Positions 44,748-53,835 of a DNA stretch of 64,000 nt are shown here, one piece after another. Below the pieces are notes generated by a model. It made no database searches and was not told the DNA's origin. It saw nothing but the letters and a program-made list of their open reading frames with translations. How positions within the stretch are numbered: position 1 is the stretch's first letter; each line of letters begins with the position of its first letter. The translations under genes were made by a program, and so were the position numbers. The stretch is from Chlorobiaceae bacterium (GTDB taxonomy: Bacteria > Bacteroidota > Chlorobiia > Chlorobiales > Chlorobiaceae): contig JAAXWQ010000001.1 in assembly GCA_013335115.1 (NCBI GenBank), positions 310,001 through 374,000 of the forward strand, given 5' to 3'.

Positions 44748-46673
44748 ATGACCGATTCATCATCCAGCTTTCAGCTTGAGTCCTACCCGCTGCTCTCGAA
44801 AATCAATGGCCCGGAAGACCTGAAGCCGCTCGGCACGAAGGAGCTTGAAGCCGTTGCCTCCGAGTGCCGGAAGCGCGTCATCGAACTGGTGTCGATGAAC
44901 GGCGGCCATTTCGGCTCAAGCCTCGGCGTCGTCGAGCTTACCGTTGCTCTGCACCATGTCTACGAGAGCCCGAAGGACCGGATCGTCTGGGATGTCGGCC
45001 ACCAGGCGTATGTGCACAAAATCCTCACCGGCAGGATGTCCGGGATGCACTCCAACCGGCAGTACGGAGGCCTCGCAGGGTTCCCGAAACGCACGGAGAG
45101 CCCCCACGACGCCTTCGACACCGGCCACGCATCAACGTCCATCTCGGCGGCCGCAGGCATGGCCGCCGCACGGGACATGGCCGGCAGGGACGAAAGGGTG
45201 GTGGCGGTCATCGGGGACGGCAGCATGACCGGGGGTATGGCGTTCGAGGCCATGAACCACCTCGGCGACATCAAGTCCGACGTGCTGGTGATCCTGAACG
45301 ACAACCAGATGGCCATCTCGCCGAGCACCGGGGGTCTCAAGAACTACCTGGTCAACATCCCGCTGAACAAGACCTACAACCGCCTCAGGAAGTTCGTCTG
45401 GGACAGCATCTCCCTCCTGAACAACGACCTCGGCGACACGGCCAAAACCACCGTACACCGGATCGAGGATGGCATCAAGGCCGCATTCACACCGGGCGCA
45501 TTCTTCGAGGCGCTGGGGTTCCGGTATTTCGGCCCGATCGACGGGCACAACATGGAACAGATGGTCAAGGCGCTTCGCGAAATGCGCTCGCTGCCGAACC
45601 CGAAGCTGCTGCACGTGATCACCACCAAGGGCAAGGGGTTCAAGCCCGCAGAGGACAACCAGCCCAAGTGGCACGCCAGCGCCGGCGGCTTCGATATCGA
45701 GACCGGCAAGTCCCTCCATGCTTCAGGCAAACCCTCCTTGCCGAAATACCAGGAGGTGTTCGGAGAAGCCCTGGTCGAGCTCGCCCTCAAGGACCGGACG
45801 ATCGCGGCCATCACGGCAGCCATGCCGAGCGGGACCTCACTCGACCTCTTCCAGGAGGCCATCCCGTCCAGGTTCTTCGACGTGGGCATCGCCGAGCAGC
45901 ACGCCGTCACCTTCGCCGCGGGCCTGGCGGCCGGTGGCTACAAGCCGGTCTTCGCCGTCTACTCGACCTTCCTGCAACGGGCATACGACCAGCTCATCCA
46001 CGACGTCGCCCTGCAGAACCTGCACGTCGTATTCGCCATCGACCGGGCCGGCCTGGTCGGCGAAGACGGGCCGACGCACCACGGTTCCTTCGACCTCTCC
46101 TACCTCCATGCCGTACCGAACCTGACCGTCATGGCGCCGGGAGACGAACAGGAGCTCCGTGACATGCTCTACACGGCGCTCTACGAAATCAATGGGCCGG
46201 TCGCGATCCGCTACCCGAGGGGCAGCGGCAGCGGTGCCCTGCTCCGCAAGGAGTTCACCCCGTTGCCGATCGGCAAGGGGCGGGTGCTTCGCGAAGGAGG
46301 CTCCATCGCCCTGCTCGGCATCGGAACCATGGCATCGCGGGCACTCGAGACGGCGCGGATCCTCGAATCCGAAGGCCTCGACCCGCTGGTCTGCGACATG
46401 CGCTTCCTGAAACCCCTCGACACCGGGATGCTTGACCACGTTGCCTCACGATGCGACCATGTCGCCGTCATCGAGGAGAACAGCGTGATCGGAGGCCTGG
46501 GCAGCGGGGCCCTGGATTACCTGCACCGGACGCACCCCGGGGTCAGGGTCACCCATTTCGGGCTCCCGGACGCCTTCGTGACGCACGGCAGCATCAGCGA
46601 GCTCTACCGGGAAATCGGCCTCGACGCCCTGTCGCTGGCCGAAAAGATCGGAGATTTTTACAGGATGCCCTGA
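44748..46673 (+). CDS. dxs: 1-deoxy-D-xylulose-5-phosphate synthase
   Basis: 641 residues. Dxs condenses pyruvate and glyceraldehyde-3-phosphate, the entry step of the MEP isoprenoid pathway that feeds carotenoids, quinones and the bacteriochlorophyll tails. The thiamine-diphosphate site is visible (VIGDGSMTGG through LNDNQMAIS), with the N-terminal MNGGHFGSSLGVVELTVALH, the pyrimidine-domain signature FFDVGIAEQHAVTFAAGLA, and the C-terminal transketolase domain (EENSVIGGLGS). ATG 44748 gives a family-length protein. The last 16 bases overlap the convergent pgpA gene. Confidence 0.97.
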   Translation: MTDSSSSFQLESYPLLSKINGPEDLKPLGTKELEAVASECRKRVIELVSMNGGHFGSSLGVVELTVALHHVYESPKDRIVWDVGHQAYVHKILTGRMSGMHSNRQYGGLAGFPKRTESPHDAFDTGHASTSISAAAGMAAARDMAGRDERVVAVIGDGSMTGGMAFEAMNHLGDIKSDVLVILNDNQMAISPSTGGLKNYLVNIPLNKTYNRLRKFVWDSISLLNNDLGDTAKTTVHRIEDGIKAAFTPGAFFEALGFRYFGPIDGHNMEQMVKALREMRSLPNPKLLHVITTKGKGFKPAEDNQPKWHASAGGFDIETGKSLHASGKPSLPKYQEVFGEALVELALKDRTIAAITAAMPSGTSLDLFQEAIPSRFFDVGIAEQHAVTFAAGLAAGGYKPVFAVYSTFLQRAYDQLIHDVALQNLHVVFAIDRAGLVGEDGPTHHGSFDLSYLHAVPNLTVMAPGDEQELRDMLYTALYEINGPVAIRYPRGSGSGALLRKEFTPLPIGKGRVLREGGSIALLGIGTMASRALETARILESEGLDPLVCDMRFLKPLDTGMLDHVASRCDHVAVIEENSVIGGLGSGALDYLHRTHPGVRVTHFGLPDAFVTHGSISELYREIGLDALSLAEKIGDFYRMP

Positions 46674-47134
46674 GGCAGGAACATCGGAAACAGCGCCATC
46701 ACGAGGCGCACCGAGGCGTTGGCCAGGAGGCCGGCGAGGAGGTCGTCCACCATGATTCCCCATCCCCCCGGGAGCGACTGGGCCTTGTCGACGAGGCCTG
46801 GCTTGGCGATGTCGTAGAGCCTGAACAGGAAGAACGAGAGCAGCACCACGGCCGGAGATGCCGGCAGGGCCGCAAGCGCCACCCATTGCCCGGCAAGCTC
46901 GTCGATGACCACCGACGAAGGGTCTTGCCCGTACTCTTCCTCCATCACGCCGCCTGCCCAGACGCCGAGGGCGCTCGTGGCGACAATGAGCGGCAGGAAC
47001 CACAGAAGCGGGGAAACAGCAGGAATCAGGAGGTAGACGAGGGCGGCCGCGAGGCTGCCGAAGGTGCCCGGCGCAAAAGGAATGAAACCGATGCCCAGGA
47101 CGCTGCCCGCAGCGTTTGCGAAGAGGCGCCGCAT
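46658..47134 (-). CDS. pgpA: Phosphatidylglycerophosphatase A
   Basis: 158 residues of the PgpA membrane phosphatase family, which removes the phosphate from phosphatidylglycerol-phosphate. Signatures: GFIPFAPGTFGSL at the N-terminus, SSVVIDELAGQWVAL, RLYDIAKPGLVDKAQSLPGG and GIMVDDLLAGLLAN. It follows pgsA, the enzyme making its substrate, after a TGA-gccc-ATG junction (a GTG at 47149 overlapping the pgsA stop is the alternative). The gene overlaps the convergent dxs 3' end. Confidence 0.95.
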   Translation of the reverse strand: MRRLFANAAGSVLGIGFIPFAPGTFGSLAAALVYLLIPAVSPLLWFLPLIVATSALGVWAGGVMEEEYGQDPSSVVIDELAGQWVALAALPASPAVVLLSFFLFRLYDIAKPGLVDKAQSLPGGWGIMVDDLLAGLLANASVRLVMALFPMFLPQGIL

Positions 47135-47138
47135 GGGC

Positions 47139-47735
47139 TCAACTGCCACCTTCGGGGTTGCGAAGGGCGAGGTTCCAGTTGCTGACCAGGTAGGAGATGC
47201 CGGTCCAGACCGTGAAGAGCGTGATGGCCAGCATCACGTAGTCGAGGTAGCCTGAGTGGAGTACCCCCTCCGTTGCCACAGCGACACGCTTGCCGAAGAA
47301 GAGGTCCTCCTTCAAGAGGATGCACACCATGACGACATAGGCGAACACGTTCTGCGCGATGGTCTTGTACTTGGCCTCCTTCGAGGTCACGACCGGGCGG
47401 TCACGATACTCGGCGTAGACCCGCAGCACGGTAATGAGGATGTCCCTTGCCGCCATGAGCAACACCATCCAGAGGGCAAGGTAGCCCTGCCAGACATAGA
47501 GCAGGAAGGCCGCGGTAATCAGGAGCTTGTCGGCGAGGGGGTCGAGGAAGGCTCCAAGCCGGGTGGTTTCGCCGTACTTGCGGGCATGGTAACCGTCGTA
47601 GGCGTCGGTGAGGGAGGCGATGGCAAAGACGATGACGCCGACCAGTTTCATCCAGGGGTCTTGCTGCAGCAGCAGGACGACAAACACCGGCACGAGGATG
47701 ATTCTCAATGTCGTCAGCTGGTTCGGTAAGGTCAT
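47139..47735 (-). CDS. pgsA: CDP-diacylglycerol-glycerol-3-phosphate 3-phosphatidyltransferase
   Basis: 198 residues with several transmembrane helices. The CDP-alcohol phosphatidyltransferase motif is complete: DAYDGYHARKYGETTRLGAF then LDPLADK (D-x2-DG-x2-AR-x8-G-x3-D-x3-D). It makes phosphatidylglycerol-phosphate, the substrate of the following pgpA, so the pair supplies phosphatidylglycerol, an essential lipid of photosynthetic membranes. ATG 47735 opens at the family N-terminus MTLPNQLTTLRI. Confidence 0.95.
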   Translation of the reverse strand: MTLPNQLTTLRIILVPVFVVLLLQQDPWMKLVGVIVFAIASLTDAYDGYHARKYGETTRLGAFLDPLADKLLITAAFLLYVWQGYLALWMVLLMAARDILITVLRVYAEYRDRPVVTSKEAKYKTIAQNVFAYVVMVCILLKEDLFFGKRVAVATEGVLHSGYLDYVMLAITLFTVWTGISYLVSNWNLALRNPEGGS

Positions 47736-47846
47736 GTCTGTTAAAAAACCGTTTTTGGAGCACTCGGCACCGGGTGTCCCGGAAGGGGAGACCCGTCACG
47801 GCACAAGATAAGTTTTTAAGCGATGTTTTTCAATGCGCGAAGCTGC

Positions 47847-50234
47847 CTATTGCAGTTCGACCACCGTCACGCCGGCCCCCCCTTCGGACCACTCGCCGAG
47901 GCGGAAGCTGCGCACATGCCGGTGCTGCTTCAGGAACTCGGCCGTACGTGCCCTGAGGGCCCCCGATCCCTTGCCATGGATGATCGTACCGACCGGGAAC
48001 CGATGCATCACCAGCCCGTCGATGAACCGCCCGATCTCCGCGATGGCCTCCTCACCGGTCATGCCCCGCAGGTCGAGCCTGCTCGATTCGGGAGCCGACG
48101 CCTGCACCGACCATGCCCCTCCTTTTTTCGTCCCCTCCCCCTCCTTCCTCATCCGGCGCTCATCCCCTTTCGAAATCTTTTCGAGGCCCCGCAGCGAGGT
48201 GGTCAGCCTGAAGTTCCCGCACAGCACCACCACCGAATCCCCCTGCACCGATTCGACCTGCCCGGTCGTGCTGGTGTCGGAGAGGCGGACAAGGTCGCCG
48301 GGGCTGATCGAAAGATCGACCGGAGCCGTCAGCTGGCGCTCCTTTTCGAGTGATGCCTCACCGGTGTCGGCATTCCGCTTCATGGTTGCGAGACGCGTTT
48401 TGGCCCGCTGCTGCACCTCCCGGTCGGCAGGATGCTCCTTCACGTCACGAAGCAGGTCCCTGATCTCCTTGCGGGCATGTTCGAGCTCCTTCTGCAAGTC
48501 GCGCAGGCCTCTCGACCTGAGATCCCGCGTCATTCGCCGCACCTCCCCTTTTTCGACCGCAAGGGCGGCCTTGAGCTCTTCGACCGAGGCACGGTCGGCC
48601 TCGAGCGTGGCCGAAAGCCCACGATTGCGCGCGATGTCGGTGCGCAGCTCCTCGATCATCTCCTCGAGGCCGGCATGGCCGAGCCCCATGAAGCCGGCGG
48701 CTTTTGAGACCAGAGCGGGAGGGAACCCCATCCGCTGCATCATGGCGAAGGCAAAGCTGTTGCCGGGAAGCCCCTTCATGAACCGGAAGGTCGGCACCAG
48801 CCCCGCGCGGTCGAACTCCATGGCCCCGTTCACGACCCCCTCGCGCCGGTGCGCGTAGACCTTGAGCTCCCCGAGGTGGGTCGTGACGATGGTCTTGACC
48901 CCGCGTTCGAGCAGCTCCTCGATCACGGCGCGGGCAATGGCCCCGCCCTCCTCGACGTCGGTGCCTGCGCAGATCTCGTCGATCATGACGAGGCTCCCGG
49001 GGCCGGCATGTTCGATGATGTGCCTGACGGCAGAGAGGTGCGAGCTGAAGGTGGAGAGGTCGTTCTCGATGGACTGTTCGTCGCCGATCTCGATGAACAG
49101 GCTGTCGAAGGCAGGGAACACCGAGCTCTCGCTGCAGGGCACGAGGTAACCATGGCTGAGCATGCAGCTGAGGAGGCCGACCGTCTTCATGGCGACCGAC
49201 TTGCCGCCGGCGTTCGGGCCGGAGATCACGAGGACCTGCTCCTCCCTGCCGAGCTCCATGTCGAGCGGGAAGAGCTTCTCCCGGGTAGCCTGGTGGGAGA
49301 TCAGGAGCCACGGGTGATACCCCTTCACGACCTTCAGGCGCCGGGTGCCGGTCATCTCGGGAAGGTTCGACGCGGTCTCGACGGCGAGCCGTGCCCGGCC
49401 GTAAAGCGAATCGAATCCGGCAAGCAGCTCCTGGTTGTGATGCACGTCGAAGAGCTCGCTGCGCACGATCGACGACAGCTCCCTGAGGATGCGCTCGATC
49501 TCCCGGCGTTCGGCGATTTCGAGCTCCTGGATCCTGTTGCTGGTCTCAAGGCTCTCTGCGGGCTCGATGAAGACCGTCTGGCCCGTCTGGGAGTAGTCCT
49601 GCACATAGCCCGGCAGCCGGTACTTGTACTCTACCCTCATGGCGAGTACCTGGCGGCCGTTCTTCATGGCTACCGTATCCTCCATGAGCCACCCTTCACC
49701 CTGGCATCGCCGCAGGAGGCGCTCCATCCGGCGACGAAGCGAGCTCCTGGCCTCGTCCAGGTCACGACGGATCATGAGCAACCCGTCGCTGGCGGTATCC
49801 CGAACCCTGGCCTGGTCGTCGATGGCCCGGGAGATGGCGTACTGGATGCTCTTCTCGAGCCAGAGCCGGATGGTGTAATCGTTCAGCTCCGGGTAGCGTT
49901 CCCGGTTCGTGAACATGAAGCGGCGGAGCTGGGCCGAAGCCTGCAGGAGGTGGAAGATGTCGAGCAGTTCGGCGGGTTCGAGCCAGCTGTCCACGACTTC
50001 GAGCCTCGAGAGCAGCTCGCGGGTGTCGGGCAGGTGGCCGAACGGAAGCGGCTGGCCTTCCAGGAGGAACTCCTTCAGTTCGAGCACCCGCGTCAGCTCG
50101 CGCCCCGGCTCGTCGGGGCCCGAAGGGGGCTGCAGTTCGAGCAGGCGGTCGCGCCCCATCGGCGAGATGCAGAAGCCGGCGGCGTGCGCGGCGACCTTGT
50201 CGAATTCGAGCTTTTTCAGAACGATGCTGTCCAT
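47847..50234 (-). CDS. mutS2: Endonuclease MutS2
   Basis: 795 residues. The MutS2 layout is complete: N-terminal helical clamp/lever region, an ATPase with Walker A SGPNAGGKSVAMKTVG and Walker B MIDEICAGTDVEEGGA, a long charged coiled coil (about 515-630), and a C-terminal Smr nuclease domain (LDLRGMTGEEA, IIHGKGSGALRA). MutS2 suppresses recombination and, in other bacteria, acts on collided ribosomes. Walker B reads EICAGTD where ELGAGTD is usual. GGAGG six bases before ATG 50234 fixes the start. Divergent from pdxJ. Confidence 0.96.
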   Translation of the reverse strand: MDSIVLKKLEFDKVAAHAAGFCISPMGRDRLLELQPPSGPDEPGRELTRVLELKEFLLEGQPLPFGHLPDTRELLSRLEVVDSWLEPAELLDIFHLLQASAQLRRFMFTNRERYPELNDYTIRLWLEKSIQYAISRAIDDQARVRDTASDGLLMIRRDLDEARSSLRRRMERLLRRCQGEGWLMEDTVAMKNGRQVLAMRVEYKYRLPGYVQDYSQTGQTVFIEPAESLETSNRIQELEIAERREIERILRELSSIVRSELFDVHHNQELLAGFDSLYGRARLAVETASNLPEMTGTRRLKVVKGYHPWLLISHQATREKLFPLDMELGREEQVLVISGPNAGGKSVAMKTVGLLSCMLSHGYLVPCSESSVFPAFDSLFIEIGDEQSIENDLSTFSSHLSAVRHIIEHAGPGSLVMIDEICAGTDVEEGGAIARAVIEELLERGVKTIVTTHLGELKVYAHRREGVVNGAMEFDRAGLVPTFRFMKGLPGNSFAFAMMQRMGFPPALVSKAAGFMGLGHAGLEEMIEELRTDIARNRGLSATLEADRASVEELKAALAVEKGEVRRMTRDLRSRGLRDLQKELEHARKEIRDLLRDVKEHPADREVQQRAKTRLATMKRNADTGEASLEKERQLTAPVDLSISPGDLVRLSDTSTTGQVESVQGDSVVVLCGNFRLTTSLRGLEKISKGDERRMRKEGEGTKKGGAWSVQASAPESSRLDLRGMTGEEAIAEIGRFIDGLVMHRFPVGTIIHGKGSGALRARTAEFLKQHRHVRSFRLGEWSEGGAGVTVVELQ

Positions 50235-50338
50235 GCCGTGTCCTCCATGATGATCATCTCTTGCCGACCGGCATTACCGGTGCCCGGTGAAGATAAAAAG
50301 AGAATTGCAAGGAGGCCGTTCCTTTTTCTTTTTTTTCA

Positions 50339-50360
50339 CGATCTTGTTATTACTCTGAAA
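50339..50360 (+). promoter_or_regulatory. Candidate pdxJ promoter, sequence block shared with fbp
   Basis: CGATCTTGTTATTACTCTGA followed by AA matches the block upstream of fbp (28682-28704) with one substitution and one missing base. It contains TTGTTATTACT, an extended -10-like sequence, and lies 38-59 bases before the pdxJ ATG. Confidence 0.4.
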
Positions 50361-50397
50361 CTTGAGCCGATACAGAAACCGAACCCATCACGCACCT

Positions 50398-51111
50398 ATG
50401 AGACTGGCAGTAAACATCGACCATATGGCAACCCTCCGCAACGCAAGGAACGAGGGGGACCCCGATCCCGTAGAGGCCGCATTGCTTGCGGAGGAAAGCG
50501 GCGCGGCAGGCATCGTCTGCCACCTCAGGGAGGACCGCCGCCATATCCGCGACAACGACCTTGAACGGGTTCGTGCAGCGATATCGACCAAACTCGACCT
50601 CGAGATGGCCATGACCGCGGAAATGCAGTCCGTCGCCATCAGGACGAAACCGGAGCTGATCACCCTCGTGCCTGAAAAACGCGAGGAGCTGACCACCGAA
50701 GGGGGATTCGCCATCAGGGCGCACTTCGCCGCACTGTCAGAGTTCGTCAAGCCGATCCGCGACAACGGCATCCTGGTCAGCCTGTTCATCGAGCCCGAAG
50801 AGGAGGCCATCGCCCTTTCCAAAAAGGCCGGCGCCGACCTGGTCGAGCTGCACACCGGCCCCTACTCGCTCTGCACCACCGGGGAGGAGGCCGAACGTGA
50901 ACTGGAACGGATCCGCTCGGCCGCACGCTTCGCCCGTCGCGAAGGGCTCGCGGTCGTGGCCGGCCACGGCCTCAGCGTCAGGAACATCGCCCCGTTCCGG
51001 GAAATCCGTGAGATCGAGGAGGTCAGCATCGGCCATGCGATCATCGCCAGGGCCGTATTCATCGGCCTGCCCGCGGCTATCGGCGAAGTCATCGACCTCA
51101 TCCGGCGGTAG
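50398..51111 (+). CDS. pdxJ: Pyridoxine 5'-phosphate synthase
   Basis: 237 residues of a TIM barrel that condenses 3-hydroxy-1-aminoacetone phosphate with deoxyxylulose-5-phosphate (the product of Dxs, encoded 4 kb upstream). Signatures: [40 protein letters not shown]-like segment [26 protein letters not shown] and [14 protein letters not shown] 50398 is at the family N-terminus. rdgB starts four bases after its stop. Confidence 0.96.
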   Translation: MRLAVNIDHMATLRNARNEGDPDPVEAALLAEESGAAGIVCHLREDRRHIRDNDLERVRAAISTKLDLEMAMTAEMQSVAIRTKPELITLVPEKREELTTEGGFAIRAHFAALSEFVKPIRDNGILVSLFIEPEEEAIALSKKAGADLVELHTGPYSLCTTGEEAERELERIRSAARFARREGLAVVAGHGLSVRNIAPFREIREIEEVSIGHAIIARAVFIGLPAAIGEVIDLIRR

Positions 51112-51115
51112 CGGC

Positions 51116-51841
51116 ATGCAGGCCCAGGGAGGAGATGCGGGCGCCGTGAACCACACGGTCGCCATCGTGCTGGCTACCGGCAACCGCGACAAGGTGCGGG
51201 AGATCCGGCCGATGCTTGAAGGGCTCTCCCCCATGCTGAGGGTCTGGTCGCTCGCCGACCTCGGCCTGTCGGCTGATATCGAGGAGACCGAGCCGACCCT
51301 GGAGGGCAATGCCGGGCTCAAGGCCGCCGAGGTACTCCGGCTCGTCGCACCTCGTCTCGGCTGGTTCATCGCACTCGCCGACGACACCGGCCTGGAGGTC
51401 GACGCCCTCGGGGGCGCCCCCGGCGTCCGATCCGCAAGGTTTGCCCCCGTCCCCGAAGGCACTTCGCCCTCGTATGCACAGAATGTCGAGCACCTCCTCC
51501 GGTCCATGGCCGGCTTCGACGACCGCACCGCCCGGTTCAGGACGGTCATGGCCATGAAAGGCCGCCTGCCGTTGCCCGGCGGAGGCCTCATGCCCATCGA
51601 CGAAACGGTCGACGGGCGCATCGAAGGCCGCATCACCAGCGAACGCCACGGCGAGGGCGGCTTCGGTTACGACCCCGTCTTCATGCCCGAGGGTTCATCC
51701 AGGACCTTCGCCGAAATGAGGATCGAAGAGAAAAACGCCATCAGCCACCGTGGCAGGGCCGTCAGCGCAGCCGCCGCCAGGATCCGGGAGCTCATGGCCC
51801 GATGCAGCTTCGAACCAACCCCTAACGCCATCCGCCCATGA
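51116..51841 (+). CDS. rdgB: XTP/dITP diphosphatase (RdgB/HAM1)
   Basis: 241 residues; removes deaminated purine nucleotides (dITP, XTP) from the pool. Family motifs: VLATGNRDKVREIRPML at the N-terminus, ADDTGLEVDALGGAPGVRSAR in the active site, GEGGFGYDPVF and NAISHRGRA. ATG 51116 is four bases after pdxJ; a GTG at 51146 would also fit the fold and remove a ten-residue leader. The C-terminus runs past the usual end by some residues and overlaps uppP by four bases (ATGA). Confidence 0.94.
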   Translation: MQAQGGDAGAVNHTVAIVLATGNRDKVREIRPMLEGLSPMLRVWSLADLGLSADIEETEPTLEGNAGLKAAEVLRLVAPRLGWFIALADDTGLEVDALGGAPGVRSARFAPVPEGTSPSYAQNVEHLLRSMAGFDDRTARFRTVMAMKGRLPLPGGGLMPIDETVDGRIEGRITSERHGEGGFGYDPVFMPEGSSRTFAEMRIEEKNAISHRGRAVSAAAARIRELMARCSFEPTPNAIRP

Positions 51842-52686
51842 ACCTCCTCCAGGCCATCGTCCTCGGCATCGTGCAGGGACTCACCGAATTCCTGCCGATC
51901 AGCAGTTCGGCGCACCTGCGCTTCCTGCCCGCGCTCCTCGGCTGGACAGACCCGGGGGCCGCGTTCACGGCCGTCATCCAGATCGGCACCCTCTTGGCGG
52001 TACTGATCTACTTCGCGAAGGACATCGCCTCGATTGCCGGGGCATTCGTCTCGGGGATCCTGAAGGGAAAGCCGCTTGACACGACGGAAGCCAGGACTGG
52101 CTGGATGATCATGGTCGGCACCATACCGATCGTGGTGTTCGGCCTGCTTTTCAAGAAGCACATCGAGACCACGCTCCGGTCGCTCTACTGGGTCAGCGCA
52201 TCCATGATCCTGCTTGCACTCCTGCTGTCGCTCGCCGAGCACCACCTCCGCTCGAGGATGCAGCAGGGGCTTCGAGGCAAGTCGATCAGGGAGTTAGGGT
52301 GGATGGATGCGATCGTGATCGGCCTGGCCCAGGCCGTGGCGCTGATTCCCGGCTCGTCCCGTTCCGGCGTCACCATCACCGGCGGCCTGTTCATGAACCT
52401 CGACCGTGAAACCGCTGCACGCTACTCATTCCTGCTCTCCATCCCCTCGGTGTTCGCCGCCGGCATCTTCGAGCTCTACAAGACCAGGGCCGAAATCATG
52501 GCCTCGACAGGGAACATGGCCGCCATCGCCGTGGCGTCTCTGTGCGCCTTCATCGTCGGCTACCTCAGCATCGCTTTCCTGCTCACCTACCTCCGCAGGC
52601 ACACCACCACGGTCTTCATCGCTTACCGGCTGCTGGTCGGCACCTTGCTCATCGTGCTGATGGCGACCGGAAGGCTGATGCCCTGA
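51838..52686 (+). CDS. uppP: Undecaprenyl-diphosphatase (UppP/BacA)
   Basis: 282 residues with about eight membrane segments. It recycles undecaprenyl diphosphate to the monophosphate carrier used for peptidoglycan and other glycans. Signatures: LGIVQGLTEFLPISSSAHL (catalytic Glu-rich loop), and PGSSRSGVTITGGLFMNLDR (PGxSRSG). It begins with an ATGA overlap to rdgB. It is functionally related to the lipid-linked sugar module at 22773-26790. Confidence 0.96.
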   Translation: MNLLQAIVLGIVQGLTEFLPISSSAHLRFLPALLGWTDPGAAFTAVIQIGTLLAVLIYFAKDIASIAGAFVSGILKGKPLDTTEARTGWMIMVGTIPIVVFGLLFKKHIETTLRSLYWVSASMILLALLLSLAEHHLRSRMQQGLRGKSIRELGWMDAIVIGLAQAVALIPGSSRSGVTITGGLFMNLDRETAARYSFLLSIPSVFAAGIFELYKTRAEIMASTGNMAAIAVASLCAFIVGYLSIAFLLTYLRRHTTTVFIAYRLLVGTLLIVLMATGRLMP

Positions 52687-52769
52687 CACGATTTTTCCGG
52701 CAGGAGCCGCACTATCCTGCAACTTTCCGTCGAAAAAAAATATTGTATATCTAGTCAGCCCGCAGGGAA

Positions 52770-52790
52770 AATTTTGTTATATACTGAGAT
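52770..52790 (+). promoter_or_regulatory. Candidate promoter of the PHP phosphatase gene
   Basis: ATTTTGTTATATACTGAG lies in an AT-rich stretch 37 bases before ATG 52822 and resembles the extended -10 forms seen before fbp, pdxJ and mlaE. It overlaps a TTG (52774) that would otherwise be read as an upstream start. Confidence 0.35.
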
Positions 52791-52821
52791 AGAAAAAACA
52801 CACAAAACCAAACATTCGGCC

Positions 52822-53685
52822 ATGCCATACAGCTCGTCAGGTGTAGGGCATAATGGCTTTGATAGAGCAGACTTACACATACACACCAAATGTTCCGACG
52901 GAATATTCACCCCGGAAGAAATTGTCCTGAAAGCGGCCAGGGTCGGCTTGAAGGGCATCAGCATTACCGACCATGATTCCGTCGCAGGCATCGACAAAGC
53001 AAAGCCATTAGCACAACAAACCGGCGTCGAGCTTATTCCCGGTGTAGAAATGAGCTCCGCCTACAAGGGGTATGACATACATATCCTCGGTTATTTCTTC
53101 GATTATCAGCACTCGGAGCTGAAACAGTACCTGGACCACTGCCGCCGTCTGCGCACCGAAAGGGCCGAACGGATGGTCCACAAACTGGCAAAGATGGGCG
53201 TCAAGATCGAGATCGAGCAGATCATCACGAAGGCCCAGAACGGCAGTGTGGGCCGCCCCCATATCGCAGCCGTGCTCCAGGACGGAGGCTTTGTCAAAAG
53301 TTTCAGCGAAGCGTTCAGCAAATACCTCGGTTCGCACAGCCCGGCCTACGTCAAGAGCATCGAAACGCACCCCGAGGAGGTCATCAGGCTCATCAACGAA
53401 GCCTCAGGCCTGTCGTTCATCGCCCACCCGGCCCAGAACGTGCCCGACGAGATCCTCAGGCAACTCATCTCCTTCGGCCTCGACGGCCTCGAGATCATCC
53501 ACCCGTCGCACGACACCTACCGGCAGAACTACTACCGGGAGATCGCCAACGAATACTTCCTGCTCTTCTCCGGCGGGTCGGACTACCACGGCCTGAAGGA
53601 CCATGAGGACAACTTCGGCCATACCTGGATTCCCTACGAATGGGTTACCAAGATGAAAAGCCGCCTGCTCCCGGCAGACAAGTGA
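52822..53685 (+). CDS. PHP-domain phosphoesterase (YciV/RnaAM-like nucleoside bisphosphatase)
   Basis: 287 residues. PHP-family metal motifs are present: ADLHIHTKCSDG, ITDHDSVAG, PGVEMSS, GRPHIA, and the closing SGGSDYHG. Closest in layout to YciV/TrpH-type 3',5'-nucleotide phosphatases or 5'-3' RNases that act on short RNA ends. Start ATG 52822 is favoured because TTG 52774 falls inside a likely promoter. The 5' third of the gene is visibly richer in A/T at third codon positions than the 3' part, which resembles the neighbours. Confidence 0.88.
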   Translation: MPYSSSGVGHNGFDRADLHIHTKCSDGIFTPEEIVLKAARVGLKGISITDHDSVAGIDKAKPLAQQTGVELIPGVEMSSAYKGYDIHILGYFFDYQHSELKQYLDHCRRLRTERAERMVHKLAKMGVKIEIEQIITKAQNGSVGRPHIAAVLQDGGFVKSFSEAFSKYLGSHSPAYVKSIETHPEEVIRLINEASGLSFIAHPAQNVPDEILRQLISFGLDGLEIIHPSHDTYRQNYYREIANEYFLLFSGGSDYHGLKDHEDNFGHTWIPYEWVTKMKSRLLPADK

Positions 53686-53740
53686 TGGGCTTGCCATGCC
53701 CTTGATACATCGTGGTGCGGAACATTTTTTCGGAAGCACC

Positions 53741-53769
53741 CTGAAGAAAAGGCCAAGTTTTGGTATACT
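53741..53769 (+). promoter_or_regulatory. Candidate promoter of the mla operon
   Basis: TTTTGGTATACTTG contains an extended -10 (TGGTATACT, -10 at 53764-53769). A weak -35 (CTGAAG, 53741-53746) lies 17 bases upstream. The ATG of mlaE is 67 bases downstream. Confidence 0.4.
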
Positions 53770-53835
53770 TGCACCTCACGAGAATGTACCCGCGCACGGA
53801 CGGGACCGATTTTTCGACGACCAGACGATGAAATC

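Noticed and set aside
52774-52821. TTG start adding 16 residues to the PHP protein
   Set aside because: The codon lies within a likely promoter and the extra residues are not part of the fold.
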